From contig OX419341.1 in NCBI GenBank assembly GCA_948470475.1, positions 28,719,169-28,783,168 on the forward strand: 64,000 nucleotides of DNA, written 5' to 3'. How positions within the stretch are numbered: position 1 is the stretch's first letter; the number at the start of each line of letters is the position of its first letter. Below the pieces are notes generated by a model. That model was given only the letters and a program-made list of their open reading frames with translations, ran no database searches and had not been told where the DNA came from. The stretch comes from Galaxea fascicularis. Taxonomy: Eukaryota; Cnidaria; Anthozoa; Scleractinia; Euphylliidae. Of the stretch, positions 60,201 through 64,000 are shown one piece after another. The position numbers were made by a program, and so were the translations under genes.

Positions 60201-63200
60201 AGGCTGTATAATTTTTGGCCTTATATAATTATTATGTCCACTTCTTCAGAGTACAGACTGTTTTGCCTGTTTTTTGTTTTTTTGATGCAGCATTTTTGTG
60301 TGGCTTACACGAAGTGTATAGCCACATTATGCTGAGACCAGATTTATTTATTTGTTTGTCCACGAGAGTCGAGCGCCTGTCACGTGGTGTAGTGTCTACT
60401 GTTTAGTCAGCCATCTTGGTTGAAAGCGTGCTTTCGAGTAATTTTGTCCAGGTGATCGTATCACAAGTTAGTTTTCTTCGCACAAGCTAACAGATACAGA
60501 CTCAGCTTGTGTTAAAAGAGCAGGTTTTGCAAGAGCTTTTACGGTCTTAAACATTTAAAGTGTATATGACACCAAATTTTTCATAACCTAGTTCGAAAGA
60601 GCTTTCAAAATGATGAAGAACGGCGTTTATTTTATTGTCATAGCACTCTTGGTTGCCGAGTTATTCAAGATTTTGGTTTATGCAAATTAGGCAACTTGTG
60701 ACGTCATAAGGTTGACACAAAATAAAGTAAAATCACAAAAAATGGAATATCTCTGAAGACTTTTGCTGTATAGAACTGAAACTTTTCACAGTTGTTATAC
60801 TCATCACAAAGTTCCAGGATAAGCTCCACTTTGACATTTCCATGGCAACACAATGGGCTCCAGGCCCTCTCCATCCAAAGGATAAAATCAGAGTTTCTCT
60901 CCTCAAGAAGAGCTGTTTGCTCTGTATGTTCAGTCAGTGGGTGTGAGTGAATATGGACTTAACACAGCACAAGTATAAGAAAGTCTGTTAGACTCTGGAG
61001 CAACAAATAAGGCATTTTTCATTTTTGGAATGTAGAGGTCTGGTAACGAGTAAGTTGCCATGGTGACCTCACAACCACTATCACAATGTGCAGTTCTGGC
61101 AGCACATCAACCCTGCAAGATTTTAACCCTGTAGACTTAGTATTTGCAGAGATATTCCATATTTTGTGATTTTACTTCATTTTGTGTCAACCTTATGACG
61201 TCACAAGTTGCCTAATTTGCATAAATCAAAAACTTGAATAACTCGGCAACCAAGAGTGCTATCACAATAAAATAAACGCCGTTCTTCATCATTTTGAAAG
61301 CTCTTTCGAACTAGGTTATGAAAAATTTGGTGTCATATACACTTTAAGTGCTTGAATCTTCGGCACGGGTTGTACTACACTGCTGAAAGGAGTCATTGCA
61401 CTCTCGCAAGCCAACAACTACATATCGGCTTGATCTATCGTGCGGGTTGCACCACTGAGTGTCTGAAAGTGTTTCAAAATGTTTGAAGGTGTTCTGAAAG
61501 TGTCTGAAGCTACCTAAAGGTGCCATAAAGTGAAATAAGCTGTAATGTGGTTACATTCTCCTTTCACTGTCGATATATTCACGGAGGGATATTTCAAAAC
61601 GACAAAAGTAAGTATGGGAATCTCGATTGAACAATACCTGTCAAGGATTGGCTCTCATGACAATTTCGTGAAAACAAAGGATACCTTATCACGTTGTAAG
61701 GATCATTTTTTGAGTTTAATGTTTATGATGTTCTATTTAAATGTATTTTACTTGCCTGAGTATTGAAACAAGTTGTTGAACAACACAAAATGTGGAGTGA
61801 TGTGACGTTTTGTTTTTTTCTTCAACTCGTGTGTTGTGTCAGCGGATGAAGTCTGAACTTATTATTAGTTTGTTCAGGAACACACAACACTAAACAATAA
61901 TTTTGGAATATTCGTATTGTTTCAACTGTTGTCTTGTTATTATATGTTACCGAACTCTAAACTAATTGTTTACATTTTAGAAACTTGTGTTATTATTTTC
62001 ACTCGTATGTTGTGTCAGACATTAAACTCTAAACCAATCGCTAGTTTGTTCAGAAACACAGAACACTGAAAAACAATTTCAATAACTAGTGCTGTTTCAA
62101 CTTTTGTCTTGTTATTTTATAAGCGATTGAACTCTAAACCAATCATTAAAATATTTACGACTGTATTTCTTGTGGTTGTTAACTCATAATTTCATACTAG
62201 TATGCTCTCGCTTAAAACAACGACACAAAATTTATATCCTCTTCCTGAAATAACTTACGGTACGGCATCTACAGTGTCCTTTCATCCGTGTTTATGCCCA
62301 AAACAAAAGAAAAGCCCTTGAAATTTCAAAACACGGTCCTGGAAAGTCCTTGAAAATTTGGCCTGAAAGACTGTACAAACCCTGTCACTTACTTTTCAGG
62401 CAAACAGTATTGCTGCTAACCATTTGTACAGTTATCACTAAAGGCAATGTTTAGTGGTGCGTGAGGTCCGTTAACACACGACTGAGGTGAAGATTCTCCC
62501 ATACAGACCGACTAACCTCAGTTAATAAGATGTTTATTATATGACAAACAAGAAAATCTTATAGTTTGTTTAATGTAACTGGGTTGCACTAGCTGACATT
62601 TTGCTTGCGAGCGGCAATCAGCCAAACTTAATTCTGATGAAATTTGCTCATCCTCTTTACTTTTTTCTCATCAGGCTTTTGGCACTTGCATAAATAAATG
62701 TTGTTAGAAGAAAATAATCAACATTTTTGCGTTTTAGTTGACAGTTTGAAACTTTTTCACCGCAAAATGTAATCAATCTAGAAGCCGCCCTAGATGCGCA
62801 AATCTAGACCGCTTTCAATATCGATTTCAGCCAATCAAATTTGTCAATTTGGTAGTACCCAGTCCTTTTGAGACAGCCATATAATAAATAGAGATTTCAA
62901 TTCTGAATGTTTTTTTTTCATCGACCATCATATTGAAAAGTATTCATCTCGGAAGAGTTATTCTAACTCCATACTTCCCCTCTAAGCGATATCCACACAG
63001 TTACTTCTTCCAAAGTCCAGAATTAAGTTAAGGTAAATTTGATCGAAATACACTTATTATCACCTACTTCCAGCTCATATTTTTGCCTTCAGTTTAACTT
63101 CTATTACATATTACGAGTCGGCACTCGTAAGCCACACATGTACGCATTGCGGACCTATTTTTTTTGTTTGCATTCAGCTATTTTAGTCTCTTCATGCTCA

Positions 63201-64000
63201 AGCCATTGTGGAAGGACAACACTCAGATGGATTCTCCTCTAGTATAATTATGTAAACAAAACTGTTAAAGATGTTTACCAAGTGATGACAAATAGGTGAA
63301 GTACCCACGTACTACTAGAATTGTACTGTACCCACCTTAACATTTAACTTTCTTACTTTATAGCGTGATGGAACTTCCCGTGCTCTCTCTCAAAATGTGC
63401 TACCACAGCACACCTCAAGACAAGACTCCATACCTGTCCCACAAGATTCAGCTGATGGCTTTCAGGAACGTGTCATGCAGAAACCCAACATTGCGATGCC
63501 AAAGGAGCTTACTCCGCTTGTGACAGAGTGCCTGAGAAACCTCGATACACCAAATGATGGGAACAGTGCCAGGGAAACACTTCTTGACATCTGGGACTTC
63601 GCTGGACAGCACCTTTATTATGCCACTCATCCCTTATTCTTCTCACACAGAGCTGTGTATCTGCTAGTTCACAACTTGAGCAGAAACCTACATGACCCAG
63701 CTGAGCCATCATTTCAGCAAGGGGAACACACCAAGCCAAAGCTGTTGAAGAACATTTCGGATGAGACAAACCTGGATATGCTGTTGTCTTGGTTAGTGTC
63801 CATTCATAGTATTCGCCAACCTCCAGTGAAGGAAAGCTTTGTGGAAGCTTGCAAGTCAAATCTGCGTTGTCTTCCCCCTCCTGTTTTATTAGTAGGGACA
63901 CACAAGGACAGGGTGTCCTTAGAAAAAGTGAAAGAGGTTGAGTCTGAAATCATATCAAGCTTGAAAGGCAAAACTTACCAAGAACATGTGTTGCCAGATT
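50965..64000 (+). CDS. Pseudokinase-SH3-Roc GTPase gene (ROCO-like), incomplete at both ends
   Basis: Eleven exons: 50,965-51,210; 51,926-52,081; 52,696-52,845; 53,991-54,161; 54,284-54,342; 55,553-55,727; 57,169-57,288; 58,295-58,404; 58,483-58,595; 59,077-59,486; 63,364 to beyond 64,000. All have AG acceptors and GT donors, and the phases join without a break (0,0,0,0,2,0,0,2,1,0), giving at least 782 residues. Order: a linker (1-100), a kinase-fold domain (about 101-359), an SH3 domain (about 363-424), and a Roc GTPase domain from about 462 to past the window edge. A COR domain would be expected next. Roc proteins are GTP-switch scaffolds in cytoplasmic signalling. The first exon starts with a strong acceptor, so upstream exons exist. 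Introns are loaded with MITEs and SINEs. Domain identity rests on motifs; the family name is inferred. Confidence 0.87.
51397..51577. mobile_element. Intronic MITE with cagtggaa ends
   Basis: About 181 bp in intron one: cagtggaatccca at the left and agggttccactg at the right. A degenerate repeat of gttaat/attaac words lies inside. Confidence 0.6.
51926..57288 (+). CDS. Pseudokinase domain exons (six exons)
   Basis: Residues about 101-359 follow a tyrosine-kinase/TKL-like fold. RDHLTLQRKIALNRPYSGDV replaces the glycine-rich loop. IDVVLR has Arg140 where the beta-3 Lys should be. FIREAKIM keeps the helix-C Glu154. HHEYIMKFYGAVV matches the hinge-side strands. SALEYLETRSLVHTS has His226-Thr-Ser in place of His-Arg-Asp, and ISLGGF has Leu244-Gly-Gly in place of Asp-Phe-Gly. 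The C-lobe ends with CPRRITSLMDRCIAED and NRPSFEEIVQIL, including the structural Arg347. Phosphotransfer is therefore very unlikely. Binding or allosteric control is the inferred role. The segment of exon 55,553-55,727 does not show the usual APE/DxWxxG motifs. Confidence 0.83.
53375..53902. mobile_element. Intronic MITE with ttaacccattgac ends
   Basis: About 528 bp in intron three. The ends ttaacccattgactac and gtagtcaatgggttaa are exact inverted copies. TTAA at both tips would suit a TTAA target site, although it is part of the palindrome. Confidence 0.72.
54479..54852. mobile_element. Intronic foldback MITE with arms of about 125 bp
   Basis: Arms about 54,479-54,605 and 54,730-54,852 share gggtgagtgtag, gaaggactgtttgaggtga and gatgatgacttc (or complements). 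The central 125 bp is unpaired. Confidence 0.75.
54973..55248. mobile_element. Intronic copy of the LINE-inserted MITE family
   Basis: Diverged relative of 2,148-2,433 and 26,942-27,229: gtgattggtcaatttt, cagtactgtaagttatg, cttgggccat and tagtaagaggtata occur in the same order. It lies in intron five, far from the palindrome, so the family is dispersed. Confidence 0.7.
56575..56755 (-). mobile_element. Intronic tRNA-derived SINE, minus orientation
   Basis: The minus strand reads a tRNA head with cttagttggcagagtgcttg and the B-box atgggttcaagccc, then accaacactcagggt and aactgagaagaaagtgctt. It is the same family as 57,375-57,640. Confidence 0.72.
57375..57640 (+). mobile_element. Intronic tRNA-derived SINE, plus orientation
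   Basis: The head at 57,378-57,440 has ttgctcagttgttagaaga and the B-box tggttcaaaccc, then accaacactcaaagagaaag and gatgacatctgctaatag. It sits 87 bp after the last kinase exon. Confidence 0.7.
58122..58140. repeat. (AAT)n microsatellite
   Basis: About six AAT triplets in intron seven. Confidence 0.85.
58295..58595 (+). CDS. SH3 domain exons (two exons)
   Basis: Residues 363-424 carry the SH3 landmarks: ATYCF in the ALYDY position, ELSFVKGERVWVI (RT-loop end and strand), GMWLGQ with the binding-surface Trp401, GRFESPGFFES with Pro416 and an aromatic at the usual ProxxTyr place. SH3 domains bind proline-rich peptides. Here it would bridge the pseudokinase and the GTPase or recruit partners. 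The ALYDY motif is weak, so ligand specificity cannot be predicted. An acidic patch (DDDND) follows. Confidence 0.75.
59077..64000 (+). CDS. Roc GTPase domain exons (two exons, cut by window end)
   Basis: Exon 59,077-59,486 gives ELAYRNALLEGKVELCRARL, then the P-loop IIGQDRAGKTSLKKSL (Gly469 to Thr476), and PSTEVVEV in switch-I position. Exon 63,364 onward gives LLDIWDFAGQHLYYATHPLF (G3 motif, Asp648 to Gln652), LVHNLS, and VGTHKD (G4 motif, Thr749 to Asp752). This order, with DFAGQ and THKD, is typical of Roc domains of ROCO proteins. A charged insert of roughly 140 residues separates G1 from G3 and includes a Lys/Glu-rich stretch and a Ser/Gln-rich stretch. The intron inside the domain is 3.9 kb and may hide an alternative exon. 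Confidence 0.88.
60559..61343. mobile_element. Foldback MITE with 197-bp arms and TTAA flanks
   Basis: Arms 60,559-60,755 and 61,147-61,343 are inverted copies with few mismatches, around a 390-bp centre. TTAA flanks both tips (60,555-60,558 and 61,344-61,347), the target site of piggyBac-type elements. Tip sequence agtgtatatgacacc. Non-coding, within intron ten of the Roc gene. Confidence 0.82.
61820..62160. repeat. Degenerate tandem duplication, period 177 bp
   Basis: gttgtgtcag recurs at 61,833 and 62,010, with actcgtgtgttg/actcgtatgttg, tagtttgttcag, and ttgtcttgttat in the same order in both units. A partial third start follows near 62,125. In intron ten. Confidence 0.7.

Overview
This is a eukaryotic, animal-type window. 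Coding sequence is sparse and split by GT-AG introns, microsatellites and tRNA-derived SINEs are frequent, and more than a dozen short terminal-inverted-repeat (MITE-like) elements of several families are present. The repeat families, the tRNA-Thr(GGT)-like units and the Roc GTPase gene look to me like a reef coral or related anthozoan. That is judgement from memory, not a database result.

Layout. (1) Positions 1-29,380 form one very large inverted repeat. The left arm is 1-10,711, cut by the window edge. The spacer is 10,712-15,490. The right arm is 15,491-29,380 and reads as the reverse complement of the left arm with scattered single-base differences. Both arms carry the same decayed Tx1/L1-like LINE, the same MITEs and SINEs, and the same three candidate host exons. 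The right arm has two extra insertions. One is 1.9 kb with 262-bp direct terminal repeats inside a 77-bp duplication. The other is 1.18 kb of head-to-head tRNA-like units inside a 13-bp target duplication. The spacer holds a CR1/L2-like LINE remnant, a frameshifted Merlin (IS1595-type) transposase and a tRNA-centred foldback. (2) 31,121-34,020 is a uniform minisatellite of a 55-bp unit (52 full copies plus 36 bp), with a four-run G-quadruplex motif in every unit. (3) 34,021-36,481 is AT-rich with short tandem duplications. (4) 36,482-46,736, minus strand, contains five short exons with matching phases, giving a predicted 110-residue protein that I do not recognise. (5) 46,737-50,964 is a field of MITEs and hairpins. 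(6) 50,965 to the window end, plus strand, is the main gene: eleven phase-consistent exons encoding a pseudokinase domain, an SH3 domain and a Roc (Ras-of-complex) GTPase domain. The gene is incomplete at both ends.

The pseudokinase-SH3-Roc gene is the strongest biological lead. It belongs with ROCO-family signalling proteins, but its kinase-like domain comes before Roc, the reverse of LRRK, and has lost the beta-3 lysine, HRD and DFG. The giant palindrome is the strongest structural lead. It must first be separated from an assembly artefact in which two haplotypes are joined head to head.
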